Assembly: GCA_023396065.1 (NCBI GenBank)
Contig: JAEWXF010000033.1
Coordinates: forward strand, 47,550-111,549
Length of the DNA stretch: 64,000 nt
Source of the DNA: Methanobacteriota archaeon
Lineage (GTDB): Archaea > Halobacteriota > Methanomicrobia > Methanomicrobiales > Methanocorpusculaceae
Direction of reading: 5' to 3'
The notes beneath the pieces were generated by a model, which saw only the letters and a program-made list of their open reading frames with translations, was not told the origin of the DNA and did not search any database. Position 1 is the first letter of the stretch; the number at the start of each line of letters is the position of its first letter. This document shows positions 8,143-17,048 of the stretch, in pieces. Both the position numbers and the translations under genes were made by a program.

Positions 8143-8270
8143 AACCGGAAAAGATATAAAAATATCGCCAGATCCGGTACCTGGTACCATCACGAAACCA
8201 GGAACAAGACTGGATACTAATACCCTCAGTATCTGAAAAACAAACCTACTGAAAAAATACCCAAAAGGAG
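8143..8270. other. Non-coding gap between hsdM stump and tRNA-Val
   Basis: No ORF seen. It contains the palindromic pair ggtacctggtacc near 8178-8190, and oligo-A on the plus strand, which reads as oligo-T terminator for the minus-strand tRNA. It could be the junction of a deletion. Confidence 0.4.
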
Positions 8271-8344
8271 TGGACCCGAAGGGAGTCGAACCCTTGATCT
8301 CCGCCATGTCAAGGCGACGTCATAGCCTACTAGACCACGAGTCC
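8271..8344 (-). tRNA. tRNA-Val (GAC)
   Basis: The minus strand folds as a cloverleaf: acceptor GGACTCG paired with CGGGTCC and discriminator A, D-arm with the box A-like TGGTCTAGTAGGC, anticodon loop TTGACAT (anticodon GAC) on a CGCC/GGCG stem, and T-arm GGGTTCGACTCCC. CCA is not encoded. An oligo-T run downstream (rc of 8247-8260) probably ends transcription. AT-rich DNA at 8385-8400 is the likely promoter. Its 3' end faces the RhuM/HsdM patch. Confidence 0.93.
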
Positions 8345-8459
8345 TTGGAAGTTCGCACCTATGTGCTCTAATACATACGACATTCTCAAATATAAATATT
8401 TTCAAGTGAAATTGTCAGTACAGGTTTATCCTGCATCACTGTAAACAGAATAATCACAC

Positions 8460-9656
8460 ATGGAACAGGGGACAGACATTCAGCGAAAAAAACGGCTCAT
8501 GCAGTATCTCTGCGTTATCGGCCTGTTCGCCATATTTTCCACCACCATTGCCAAAAACCCGGTTCTCCCCTTATATGCCGAATCACTGGGAGCAGGCAGC
8601 GTAACGATAGGACTCATATCTGCAGTCTCTCCATTTGCAGGAATACTTCTCAGTTTCCCGGTCGGTGTACTTTCGGATCAGCTCGGCAGACGCAGACTCC
8701 TCATCCTTTCCGGTATCGTATTCCTCATCGCCCCGCTACTGTATCTGGCGGCCATTGACCCGCTCCTCCTGATTCCGGTACGATTCTTCCACGGCATGGC
8801 AACCGCTATTCTGGGGCCGGTCATCGGTGCCGTAATCACCGAACAGTTCGGAGAACACAAAGGACAGATGATGGGAACGTACAGCTCGGCAACCCTCGTC
8901 GGCAGATCCGCAGCTCCGCTGATAGGCGGAGTGGTGCTTTCAGTCTTTGTTGCCGCCCCGTCTCTATCTGCGTATCACATCGTCTACCTCATCGCGTTTG
9001 CCGCGGGCATCCCGGTCTTTCTTCTAACGCTCCGTTACCATGACACTACATCTGTACAGAGTTTCTCTTCGATAACCATAGCCTCTTTCCGGGAAAATCT
9101 TCACGTCTTCTTTCGCAACCGCGGCCTGCGATATGCATCCTGCGCAGAAATGGCAACATATTTCTGTTTCGGAACCTTTGAAACCTATCTTCCCCTCTAT
9201 CTCCTAGCTACAGGCATCACCGCATGGCAGACCGGCATCATCTTTTTTGTGCAGGTAATCATAATCGCGGCAACAAAACCCATCTTCGGAAAACTCGCCG
9301 ACCGCAGCGATCCGATCCGTCAGATTCTGACCGGCCTGATGCTCACCGGCATATCGCTTGCCGCATTCTCATTCACCGGCAGTTTCTGGCTGCTGCTAGG
9401 CATCAGCTGCATCTTCGGCATCGGAATGTCACTCGCAACCGTTGCGGCAAATGTGTATGCAGCAAATGTTGCCGAACGCAACCGTCTTGGCGCGTCCATG
9501 GGTGCACTCTCCTCAATCATGGATATTGGCCACTCCGCAGGTCCGCTCGTCGCAGGAATCGCTGCTGCACTCGCCGGATACACCGCCGGGTTTACCCTCT
9601 GTCTCGTCGTTGCTTTTGCAGTTGCCGGATACATCATACTCGGCACGCGTCACTGA
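8460..9656 (+). CDS. MFS transporter
   Basis: A 398-residue integral membrane protein with about 12 predicted hydrophobic segments. The loop after helix 2 reads GVLSDQLGRRRLLILSG, the major facilitator signature (G-x3-D-x2-GRR), and a related loop GKLADRSDPIRQ follows helix 8. The short cytosolic N-terminus (MEQGTDIQRKKRLMQYL) is basic. Such carriers export drugs or move sugars; the substrate cannot be inferred. It stands alone between tRNA-Val and the convergent serA gene. Confidence 0.9.
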   Translation: MEQGTDIQRKKRLMQYLCVIGLFAIFSTTIAKNPVLPLYAESLGAGSVTIGLISAVSPFAGILLSFPVGVLSDQLGRRRLLILSGIVFLIAPLLYLAAIDPLLLIPVRFFHGMATAILGPVIGAVITEQFGEHKGQMMGTYSSATLVGRSAAPLIGGVVLSVFVAAPSLSAYHIVYLIAFAAGIPVFLLTLRYHDTTSVQSFSSITIASFRENLHVFFRNRGLRYASCAEMATYFCFGTFETYLPLYLLATGITAWQTGIIFFVQVIIIAATKPIFGKLADRSDPIRQILTGLMLTGISLAAFSFTGSFWLLLGISCIFGIGMSLATVAANVYAANVAERNRLGASMGALSSIMDIGHSAGPLVAGIAAALAGYTAGFTLCLVVAFAVAGYIILGTRH

Positions 9657-9814
9657 CAGAATATGCCACGACAATTCTCTTCAGAAACAGCATCCTCTCC
9701 CGATCCGAAATGAGGCATCACCCATGAGTGAAGCCAGGCTCAGTATCATCAGGAATGTATCTCCAGCATTCATTTTTGAACAGATACCGGATCAAAAAAA
9801 AGTTCGGGGGAAAT

Positions 9815-11398
9815 TTACAGCTGCACAAACTTTGCCGAGATGATGCCGTCGCTCTCTGCGACCTCACGCATAATCTCTGCCGGCACAACATCGTCCACGG
9901 CAAGAATCATCAGAGACTCAGCACCCACATCCACTTTTCCGACCTGCATACTGGAGATATTGATATTGTGTTTGCCCAGCAGAACACAGACCGGCCCGAC
10001 AACACCCGGACGGTTAATGTGATCAGAAATGATGAGGTTGCCTCCCGGAACCATATCCATCTTGTACTCGCCGATTGCAAGAATTCTCGGACCGACCCGG
10101 GTCACAATACCGGAAATCGTCTGGCTGCCGGATGCGGTCGTAAACGTCATCGTAACCAGAGACTTGTAGTCACCTGCATCTGCGGAGGTCTTCTCCACCA
10201 CGGCCATACCGCGCTGCTGTGCGATGAACTCGGCATTTACCAGATTTGCCGGCTCGTGCAGAGCCTTGTCCAGCAGACCCTTCAGACCCATACGGGTAAC
10301 ATACTTCAGATTCTGCTTCATCTCAGCAATCTCGCCGAAATACGCAAACTCCACTTCCATAACAGCACCGTCTGCAATCTGAGCAGCAAGGCTGCCCATC
10401 TTCTCAGCAAGTATTGCGAACGGCTCAAGCTTCGGCCGGAGTTCCGGAGAAACCAGAGGAGCGTTGACCGCATTCTTCGCAGATCCGCCTTTCAGCACCT
10501 CAATGCACTGCTGGGCAACCGAGATTGCTACGTTTTTCTGGGCCTCAACCGTACTTGCACCAAGGTGGGGGGTGACAATGACCTTGTCAAGCTTCAGAAG
10601 CGGGGAGTCGGTCGGCGGTTCGTGTTCAAACACATCAAGCGCCGCGCCCGCAACCTTACCTGCGGTGACTGCCTCATAGAGGGCAGCCTCATCAATGATA
10701 CCGCCGCGGGCACAGTTGATTAAGCGGACGCCGGTCTTCATCGTTGCAATGGACTCCGTGTTGACCAGGTGAGTCGTCGACGGAATCAGCGGGGTATGAA
10801 CCGTGATGACATCGGCTTTCGTAAAGAGTTCTGCGACCGGCATCATCTCAACACCCATGGCAGCTCCGACTTCGGCCGGAATAAACGGATCGTAGGCAAT
10901 GACCGTCATCTGCAGTGCCTGAGCGCGCTTTGCAACCTCGCGGCCGATTCTGCCGAAACCGACAACACCGAGCACCTTGCCGTTCATCTCATTGCCCATA
11001 AACTTCGAACGTTTCCATTCACCGCTCTTTAATGAGGCGGACGCCTGCGGAATATTGCGGGCGAGAGCCATCATCATGGCAATCGTATGTTCGGTTGCGG
11101 CGAGGGTGTTTCCCTCTGGAGCGTTGGAAACGATAATTCCTTTTCTGGTGGCCGCATCGGTATCGATGTTGTCCACGCCAACACCAGCACGACCAATGTA
11201 TTTCATCTTGTGTGCCGCTTCAATGATACGGGCGGTAACCTGCGTCCCGGAACGGACAATCAATGCATCGTAGTCGCCGATAATGTTCACGAGTTCGTCT
11301 TCGGAGAGATCGGCTTTCTCATCTACGTCACAAAAGCCCTTTAAAATGGCAACTCCCTCACGTGCGAGGGGGTCGCTGACAAGTACTTTGAAGCTCAC
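9815..11398 (-). CDS. serA: D-3-phosphoglycerate dehydrogenase
   Basis: First enzyme of serine synthesis (3-phosphoglycerate to 3-phosphohydroxypyruvate, NAD-dependent). Long form of about 527 residues: substrate domain, Rossmann domain with GVVGFGRIGREVAKRAQ, catalytic Arg (NCARGGIIDEAAL), Glu and His (VTPHLGASTVEAQ), then an intervening domain and a C-terminal ACT domain (NLIISDHINRPGVVGPVCVLLGKHNINISSMQVGK) that usually binds serine. GTG 11398 is chosen over ATG 11410 because the minus-strand TATA (11429-11436) puts transcription start close to 11406. Divergent from ppsA. Confidence 0.95.
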   Translation of the reverse strand: MSFKVLVSDPLAREGVAILKGFCDVDEKADLSEDELVNIIGDYDALIVRSGTQVTARIIEAAHKMKYIGRAGVGVDNIDTDAATRKGIIVSNAPEGNTLAATEHTIAMMMALARNIPQASASLKSGEWKRSKFMGNEMNGKVLGVVGFGRIGREVAKRAQALQMTVIAYDPFIPAEVGAAMGVEMMPVAELFTKADVITVHTPLIPSTTHLVNTESIATMKTGVRLINCARGGIIDEAALYEAVTAGKVAGAALDVFEHEPPTDSPLLKLDKVIVTPHLGASTVEAQKNVAISVAQQCIEVLKGGSAKNAVNAPLVSPELRPKLEPFAILAEKMGSLAAQIADGAVMEVEFAYFGEIAEMKQNLKYVTRMGLKGLLDKALHEPANLVNAEFIAQQRGMAVVEKTSADAGDYKSLVTMTFTTASGSQTISGIVTRVGPRILAIGEYKMDMVPGGNLIISDHINRPGVVGPVCVLLGKHNINISSMQVGKVDVGAESLMILAVDDVVPAEIMREVAESDGIISAKFVQL

Positions 11399-11428
11399 GA
11401 ATAATCCCATACATATTTGGAATTGCTA

Positions 11429-11436
11429 TCATATAG
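11429..11436 (-). promoter_or_regulatory. TATA box of serA
   Basis: On the minus strand actatatgat lies about 35 bases before the GTG at 11398. It implies a start of transcription near 11406 and decides between the two candidate start codons. Confidence 0.45.
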
Positions 11437-11512
11437 TGTTGTCCAACCCCTCTAGGGACAAATAGAACAGAACATATTATTGTTGTCTGGACCTATCTAA
11501 TAGTGAGTGTCT

Positions 11513-13816
11513 ATGGACAAATCACCCAATATCCTATGGCTGAATGAAATCCGTAAAGAGGATATCCCCTCTGTCGGCGGAAAAGGCGCCTCTCTTGGTG
11601 AGATGACCTCGATTGGTCTTCCGGTTCCGACCGGATTTGTCGTGACCGCCCAGGCGTTCCGCCGGTTTCTTCAGATGACAAAACTGGAGGACTCTATTTT
11701 TGATATCCTGGAAAAACTGGATGTCGATGACAATGATGCCCTGAATGCTACCGCCGATAAAGTCAAGGCGATGGTCAGCTCGGCAAAGATGCCTGCGGCG
11801 ATCAAGAAAGAGATCGTCAGTTCCTACAAAAAGATGGGAGCAACCACGGTTGTTGCGGTCCGATCCAGCGCCACCGCAGAAGACCTGCCGGACGCATCCT
11901 TTGCCGGTCAGCAGGATACATACTTGAATATTCTGGGTGAGAAAGATCTCCTCCAGTCAGTTCAGGACTGCTGGGCATCCCTGTACGGCGGCAGGGCAAT
12001 TTACTACCGCGCAAAGCAGGGATTCGATGACCGGACCGTGAATATTGCGGTCGTGGTTCAGCAGCTGGTCTTTTCGGAGAAGGCAGGTGTGATGTTTTCT
12101 TCGCATCCGATTTCAGGAGCCGCAACGGTTATCATTGAGGGGTCCTGGGGTCTGGGCGAGGCGATTGTGTCCGGTACCGTTTCCCCGGATAACTATGTGT
12201 ATGACCGCAAGAACAAGCGGATCACGAACAAACACATTGCAAACAAGTCCGTGGAGATTATTCCGGACGGCAACAAAGGTACGAAGACCGTGGCCGTTCC
12301 GGAAAACCGTCAGGATGCTCAGGTTCTGTCCGATAAAGAGGTGGCACGACTTGCGGAGTTTGCCGTAATTTCTGAGGGGCATTACAAGGTTGCTCAGGAT
12401 ATGGAATGGGGAATGGTCGGTGATACGATTTATATTCTGCAGTCCCGTCCGATTACTACGATCCAGAAAGGAACGCCGAAGAAGGAGGGAGCAGCAGTTT
12501 CCGAGCCTGCGGGCGGCAGTGAGATTATTCTTCAGGGATACGGCGCTTCTCCGGGCGTTGCTTCCGGACCGGTTGTTATCGTAACGGATGCGAAAGATAC
12601 CTCGCGTGTGAAGGAGGGCGATGTTATGGTTTCGCCGATGACGAACCCGGATATGGTTCCTGCGATGCGGAAGGTTGTCGGTATTATCACTGATGAAGGT
12701 GGAATGACCTGCCATGCGGCAATTGTGTCCCGCGAACTTGGAACGCCGGCGGTAGTCGGGACCAAGAAGGCAACTTCTCTCCTGAAAGAGGGACAGATCG
12801 TCACCATTGACGGTGAGAAGGGTCTTATCTACGAGGGGAAGATCAGCCTTGGCGGTGATGCGGCTACCGGTGCAACGCAGGCGGCAGGCACGGTTTCTAT
12901 GGCTCCGCCTCAGATTATTACCGGAACGTCGGTGAAGGTGAACGTATCCATGCCGGAAGCCGCAGGCCGTGCGGCGGCAACCGGCGCTGATGGTGTCGGA
13001 CTTCTGAGAATTGAGCATCTGATTCTCGGGATGAATAAGACGCCGGGCTGGTATATTAAGAACGGAAAAGAGGAGGAGTTCATTACCGAGCTGTACAATG
13101 GTATTAAGGTTGTACTGGATGCGTTCCGCGGCAAGCCGGTCTGGGTGAGGACGATTGATTCCCCGACGGATGAGTTCCTGAATATGGCAGGCGGCGAGGA
13201 TGAGCCGCATGAGCACAATCCGATGCTCGGGTTCCGCGGTCTTCGCCGTGATCTCCGGCAGCTGGCCCAGCTCAAGATGCAGGCCGAGTGTTTCAAGCGT
13301 CTGTGGGATGCGGGATACGATAATCTCGGGATTATGTTCCCGCTGGTGCAGCATCCGCGTGAGTTTATCGCGGCAAAGGAGGCGTTCCGTTCCTGGGATA
13401 TTGATGTGGATAACCGTGTGCTCGGGATTATGGTCGAGATTCCGGCGTCTGCGATTATTATTGATGAGTTTATCAAAGCAGGTATCAACTTCTGTTCGTT
13501 TGGAACGAACGATCTGATTCAGTATACGCTTGCGGTCGACCGGAATAACGGTATGATCGGTGATATGTACGAGCCTGAGCACCCGGCGGTTATGCGCCTG
13601 ATTGCTCACTGTATCGAGGAGTGCCGTGAGGCAGGGGTTGAGTGTTCGATCTGCGGTCAGGCCGGTTCGGATCCGAAGTTTGTGAAGTGGCTGGTGAATC
13701 AGGGTATTTCCAGTGTTTCTTCAAACATTGATGCAATTCCGAAGATTCGTGAGACGGTCGCGAAGACGGAACGCCAGATTCTGCTGAATATGGCATTTGC
13801 GGCGAAGAAGAATTAA
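11513..13816 (+). CDS. ppsA: Phosphoenolpyruvate synthase
   Basis: Converts pyruvate, ATP and water to PEP, AMP and phosphate; a key gluconeogenic step in methanogens that fix CO2 to acetyl-CoA and pyruvate. The 767-residue protein has the ATP-grasp pyruvate/phosphate dikinase domain (IPSVGGKGASLGEM, then VAVRSSATAEDLPDASFAGQ), the swivelling phospho-His domain (GGMTCHAAIVSRELGTPAVVG) and the C-terminal PEP-binding barrel ending with CSICGQAGSDPKFVKWLV. The ATG at 11513 is preferred to an upstream in-frame GTG. A TATA-like acatattatt lies at about 11472-11481. Followed after 29 bases by mfnA. Confidence 0.96.
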   Translation: MDKSPNILWLNEIRKEDIPSVGGKGASLGEMTSIGLPVPTGFVVTAQAFRRFLQMTKLEDSIFDILEKLDVDDNDALNATADKVKAMVSSAKMPAAIKKEIVSSYKKMGATTVVAVRSSATAEDLPDASFAGQQDTYLNILGEKDLLQSVQDCWASLYGGRAIYYRAKQGFDDRTVNIAVVVQQLVFSEKAGVMFSSHPISGAATVIIEGSWGLGEAIVSGTVSPDNYVYDRKNKRITNKHIANKSVEIIPDGNKGTKTVAVPENRQDAQVLSDKEVARLAEFAVISEGHYKVAQDMEWGMVGDTIYILQSRPITTIQKGTPKKEGAAVSEPAGGSEIILQGYGASPGVASGPVVIVTDAKDTSRVKEGDVMVSPMTNPDMVPAMRKVVGIITDEGGMTCHAAIVSRELGTPAVVGTKKATSLLKEGQIVTIDGEKGLIYEGKISLGGDAATGATQAAGTVSMAPPQIITGTSVKVNVSMPEAAGRAAATGADGVGLLRIEHLILGMNKTPGWYIKNGKEEEFITELYNGIKVVLDAFRGKPVWVRTIDSPTDEFLNMAGGEDEPHEHNPMLGFRGLRRDLRQLAQLKMQAECFKRLWDAGYDNLGIMFPLVQHPREFIAAKEAFRSWDIDVDNRVLGIMVEIPASAIIIDEFIKAGINFCSFGTNDLIQYTLAVDRNNGMIGDMYEPEHPAVMRLIAHCIEECREAGVECSICGQAGSDPKFVKWLVNQGISSVSSNIDAIPKIRETVAKTERQILLNMAFAAKKN

Positions 13817-13845
13817 TATTCAACCATTTTTTTGGGTGATTTTGT

Positions 13846-14946
13846 ATGGAGGATAAGGGATGCAGCAGGGAAGAGGTTCTCTCTTTCCTTTCCAGATACC
13901 GGGCTGAGGATTTGCATCATGATCATATCCTCAGTTCGATGTGTACGATTCCGCATCCGATTGCGGTTGCGGTGCATGAAATGTTTAGTTCAGCAAATCT
14001 TGGAGATCCGGGTTTGTATCCCGGGACGACGAAGATTGAGGAGCTGCTGATCGAGTCGCTCGGCGATCTGATGCACCATCCGGCGGCGGGCGGGTATTCG
14101 ACGTCCGGCGGGACGGAGTCGAACCTGCAGGCGATCCGGATTGCAAAGAAGCTGAAGCCCGAGGTCCAAAAGCCGAATATTGTGGTACCTGCGTCTGCCC
14201 ATTTTTCTTTTGATAAGACGTGCGATATTCTGGGTCTGGAGATGCGTGTTGTGCCGTACGGGACAAACTATACGGTGGATACGGAGAAGATGGCCGGAAT
14301 GGTGGATAACAACACGATTGCGGTTGCGGCGGTTGCCGGGACGACAGAGTATGGTATGATCGATGATATTCCGGCGGTTGCAAAAATTGCCGTGGAGAAT
14401 GATACGTTCTGCCATGTGGATGCAGCCTTCGGGGGTCTGGTGATTCCGTTCCTGCCGGATCCGAAGCCGTTTGATTTTGCGGTTCCGGGCGTTGATTCCA
14501 TTTCGCTCGATCCGCATAAGATGGGTATGAGTACGATTCCCTGCGGTTGTCTCCTGCTCCGTGAGGCGGATCAGTTCGGCTGTCTGAATGTGGATACGCC
14601 GTATCTGACGGTGAAGAAGGAGTGTACGCTTGCCGGTACGCGGCCCGGAGCTGATGTGGCGGGAGCGTATGCGGTGCTGAAGTACCTCGGCCGGGAAGGT
14701 TTCTGTGATATGGTTGCCGGCTGTATGGAGAATACCCGCAGACTCACCGAGGGAATGGAAGCGTTCGGATTCTCCCGTGTGGTTGATCCGATCATGAATG
14801 TGGTTGCGTTCTCCGGTGGAGATGCACCAGACGGGTGGAAGGTGTCACATACGCGGGCCGGACATCTCCGGTTTGTGGTGATGCCGCATGTGACACGAGA
14901 TGTGATTGAGAACTTCCTGGCAGCTGTTGCGGCTGACCGGGGATAA
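13846..14946 (+). CDS. mfnA: L-tyrosine decarboxylase MfnA (methanofuran biosynthesis)
   Basis: A 366-residue PLP enzyme of the group II decarboxylase family. Visible are YSTSGGTESNLQAIRIAKK (cofactor phosphate site), the HVDAAFGG Asp that holds the PLP ring nitrogen, and SLDPHKMGMSTIPCG with the Schiff-base lysine. In methanogens this enzyme decarboxylates tyrosine to tyramine, the core of methanofuran. Aspartate decarboxylation to beta-alanine for CoA is a known alternative activity of close relatives. It lies 29 bases after ppsA in the same direction and may be co-transcribed. Confidence 0.93.
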   Translation: MEDKGCSREEVLSFLSRYRAEDLHHDHILSSMCTIPHPIAVAVHEMFSSANLGDPGLYPGTTKIEELLIESLGDLMHHPAAGGYSTSGGTESNLQAIRIAKKLKPEVQKPNIVVPASAHFSFDKTCDILGLEMRVVPYGTNYTVDTEKMAGMVDNNTIAVAAVAGTTEYGMIDDIPAVAKIAVENDTFCHVDAAFGGLVIPFLPDPKPFDFAVPGVDSISLDPHKMGMSTIPCGCLLLREADQFGCLNVDTPYLTVKKECTLAGTRPGADVAGAYAVLKYLGREGFCDMVAGCMENTRRLTEGMEAFGFSRVVDPIMNVVAFSGGDAPDGWKVSHTRAGHLRFVVMPHVTRDVIENFLAAVAADRG

Positions 14947-14954
14947 TATTTCCT

Positions 14955-15035
14955 TTTTTGAGCGAATCTTCGTTTGTCTGTCGATGCTTTTTTCGAGATT
15001 CTTCAGATGTATGTGGTTACCCCTACCTCCCAAAA
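14955..15035. repeat. Copy of a dispersed degenerate repeat
   Basis: The stretch gcgaatcttcgtttgtctgt and the following 45 bases align by eye with 63774-63835 at roughly 70% identity, including the shared words gtcgat and gtatgtgg. It lies between mfnA and the cupin gene and encodes nothing obvious. Confidence 0.4.
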
Positions 15036-15074
15036 CCCCGTATTTTTCCCTTCGCACATAAATACAGTATACCC

Positions 15075-15404
15075 ATGCTTCTTGACTTTTCCCAAATGCC
15101 GGACACCGTCATCCCTCACTTCTACGGTGGTGAAAAAGAGATATCAGCCCGCATGTTTGCCGACCCGGCCAACCGGATCATGTACAGCACCCTTGTCCCG
15201 GGGGCTTCGTTCGGTCTGCATACCCATGAAACCGGCAGCGAGATCATCTACATTCTCAAAGGTACCGGAACCGCACGGTTTGACGACGAAATCGAACCGC
15301 TCTCTCCCGGCGTCTGCCATTACTGTCCCAAAGGCCACGCCCATGCAGTCATCAATGACGGGGACGAAGACCTGATCTTCTTTGCCGTCGTACCGCAGCA
15401 GTAG
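15075..15404 (+). CDS. Small single-domain cupin protein
   Basis: A 109-residue cupin. Motif 1 (GASFGLHTHETGSEIIYILKG: two His, Glu) and motif 2 (HYCPKGHAHAVIND) carry the metal ligands of the double-stranded beta-helix. Members are enzymes or sensors for many small ligands; no specific role is assigned. The start is ATG 15075 because a TATA-like cataaatac lies about 20 bases upstream, pointing to a leaderless transcript, and the upstream frame extension is not protein-like. It is the last ordinary gene before the element at 15423. Confidence 0.88.
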   Translation: MLLDFSQMPDTVIPHFYGGEKEISARMFADPANRIMYSTLVPGASFGLHTHETGSEIIYILKGTGTARFDDEIEPLSPGVCHYCPKGHAHAVINDGDEDLIFFAVVPQQ

Positions 15405-15422
15405 GAACAAAGAAGCCGGCAC

Positions 15423-15758
15423 TCACTCTTTTTTCTCTCCCAGCAGATACTGAATTACCCGTTCATTATTCTCAATAACCCGCAGTAACACCGCCCGGTC
15501 CTTCTCCGTCTGATCCAGCATCTCCGCAATCTGCATCTCCAGATGCGCCATTCGTTTCTCCAGCTCATCAATTTTCTTCAATGTCGTCTGATCCACAGCC
15601 CCTGTTCCTCCAATGGATACCCAGTGCCGGCAGGCACCATTAATCTCGGCCGTTCGATCGTGACTGTTCTCCTCCGCCATCTGCTCAAGATGCTTCAGCA
15701 GACTTCGCGGCATGCGAAAATTGATGGACACCGTTGGTTCTCTCGCGGTTCGTGGCAT
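15423..15758 (-). CDS. Ribbon-helix-helix DNA-binding protein with coiled coil
   Basis: 111 residues from ATG 15758. N-terminal PTVSINFRMPRSLLKHLEQMAEENSHDRTAEINGACRHWV fits a ribbon-helix-helix (CopG/Arc-like) dimerisation and DNA-binding fold. After a short linker a heptad-patterned segment (KIDELEKRMAHLEMQIAEML) predicts a coiled coil. RHH proteins commonly regulate copy number or partition on plasmids. The longer reading from 15800 is rejected because MPRTAREPT is the natural start. It lies at one edge of a probable integrated element. Confidence 0.75.
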   Translation of the reverse strand: MPRTAREPTVSINFRMPRSLLKHLEQMAEENSHDRTAEINGACRHWVSIGGTGAVDQTTLKKIDELEKRMAHLEMQIAEMLDQTEKDRAVLLRVIENNERVIQYLLGEKKE

Positions 15759-15862
15759 GTACCCATACAATATTGTGTCGTTTTGTATTATGTTACGCAA
15801 AATAACGATAGACTAATGTATTATAATGCTAAACATAATTACAACACTCCTCCGGAGAATCT

Positions 15863-16366
15863 ATGAAACGAAAACTGGAAATCACCGCATCCAACATACA
15901 GACCTGTATTGCAGAGATATTTGACGGCATCCTCATCCATGGCTCCTCCTCTCAGCTGAAAAATTATCACTCCTTCCCGGAAGAAAATTACACCTACCGC
16001 CAGACCATAGACTGTATCCGCCGCACCGAATCCTATCTCCTCAAAGCTCTCGAGTTCGTTGAATTTCTGGGCACTCCGTCAACCATGGAATATACTGCCA
16101 CCGCTAAATCTGGAACCGTCAAAAAAGATCCCTACGGCACCTGCAGCTACCAGTACCGGGATGAAACCGGCACGATCTCTCTGGTTCGGCACATCACCGG
16201 TCGTATTGACATCACCCGGGACAAGGATGGAACTACCATCTGCATCACCCTCGAAACCATGGGAAAACTCTCCCTTGAATCCCCGCAGGAAACACGTACC
16301 TACTACCCTGACCAGACCATCCTCAAAGAAACAACCGGCTGCCGGACACCGGACCTCCGGCAATAA
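15863..16366 (+). CDS. Hypothetical protein of probable integrated element
   Basis: 167 residues, not recognised. The N-terminal 70 residues are helical, and the middle is strand-rich with alternating charged residues (YQYRDETGTISLVRHITGRIDITRDKDGTTICITLETMG), so it is probably a small alpha-plus-beta soluble protein. No signal peptide, no membrane segment and no metal motif. The AT-rich block at 15800-15862 serves as promoter. It sits between the RHH gene and the helicase/iteron region and could be a replication accessory protein, which is inference from position only. Confidence 0.6.
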   Translation: MKRKLEITASNIQTCIAEIFDGILIHGSSSQLKNYHSFPEENYTYRQTIDCIRRTESYLLKALEFVEFLGTPSTMEYTATAKSGTVKKDPYGTCSYQYRDETGTISLVRHITGRIDITRDKDGTTICITLETMGKLSLESPQETRTYYPDQTILKETTGCRTPDLRQ

Positions 16367-16526
16367 AACGTCGTGTCAGAGACGATTCTGTCCGGAAGAA
16401 TCTGTGTATAACCTGATTCTCCCAAATATCCCGGCATATCCTCTCTACCGACGTGTTGATACCAGAGCTTCTCCGGAAATTGTCACCATCCCAACATCTA
16501 TAACCCCCACTCCCCCATATCACAGC

Positions 16527-16766
16527 ATGCCGAAACGTACTGCCCGGCGCACCGAACTCACCGCAGTACTTGGCCACATCAGCACCCTCAGCGGTGAATG
16601 CAGTGACCGTACCTGCGCCGTCCACGTCATCAAAGTAGCACACGCGCTCCGCAAATCCCAGGAACTCACCCCCGAAGAAAAAGAAACCACCGCAACCCTG
16701 CTCACCTCCCGGCAGTGGGACACCCTCCGGGAATACCTCACCGGCTTACTCGCCCGGGAATTGTAA
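16527..16766 (+). CDS. Small hypothetical protein beside iteron field
   Basis: 79 residues starting MPKRTARRTELTAVLGHIST, basic at the N-terminus and largely helical (SDRTCAVHVIKVAHALRKS, then EEKETTATLLTSRQWDTLREYLTGLL). The frame is open far upstream, but that part overlaps the 167-residue gene, so the ATG at 16527 is the plausible start. The stop codon lies directly inside the first TGTAACCG repeat. Function unknown; a DNA-binding or copy-control role is only a guess from the position. Confidence 0.55.
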   Translation: MPKRTARRTELTAVLGHISTLSGECSDRTCAVHVIKVAHALRKSQELTPEEKETTATLLTSRQWDTLREYLTGLLAREL

Positions 16767-17048
16767 CCGCTGTAACCGCTCTGTAGACGATTCATTTCAC
16801 CCCATCGGTTACAAAACAAACAGTAGTTTTTCCGTAAATTCAGAATATACCTTGTATTCTCTCTTTTTCAGAAACTGTAGACGATGTAACCGGAATAATC
16901 TCTCTTCTCACAGAAGCAAAAAGATACATCTCACAATAGGAAATCATCGGCTACATCGGTTACACATTCTGAAACCTTCCGAATTTCCCGGATTCTGGGT
17001 GAAATTGGCCTTGAATTGTAGACGATACACTACAGATCACCGTCTACA
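16762..17048. repeat. Iteron-like field: ten TGTAACCG / TGTAGACG octamers
   Basis: Forward TGTAACCG at 16762, 16771 and 16885; reverse CGGTTACA at 16806 and 16957, with the variant CGGCTACA at 16948. Forward TGTAGACG at 16782, 16876 and 17017; reverse CGTCTACA at 17041. All ten fit TGTARMCG or TGTAGCCG. At 16876-16893 the two forms are fused (tgtagacgatgtaaccgg). The last copies run into the 3' end of the helicase gene. The field is non-coding between 16767 and 17029 and AT-rich in its middle. It has the layout of a replication origin or a repressor/initiator binding array next to a replication helicase. Confidence 0.7.

Noticed and set aside
6474..8270. Attachment-site duplication of tRNA-Val 3' end
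   Set aside because: I looked for a second copy of the tRNA 3' sequence in the accessory patch and saw none.
12113..13609. 498-codon open frame antisense to ppsA
   Set aside because: Lies wholly inside the PEP synthase gene and shows no motif; same shadow effect.
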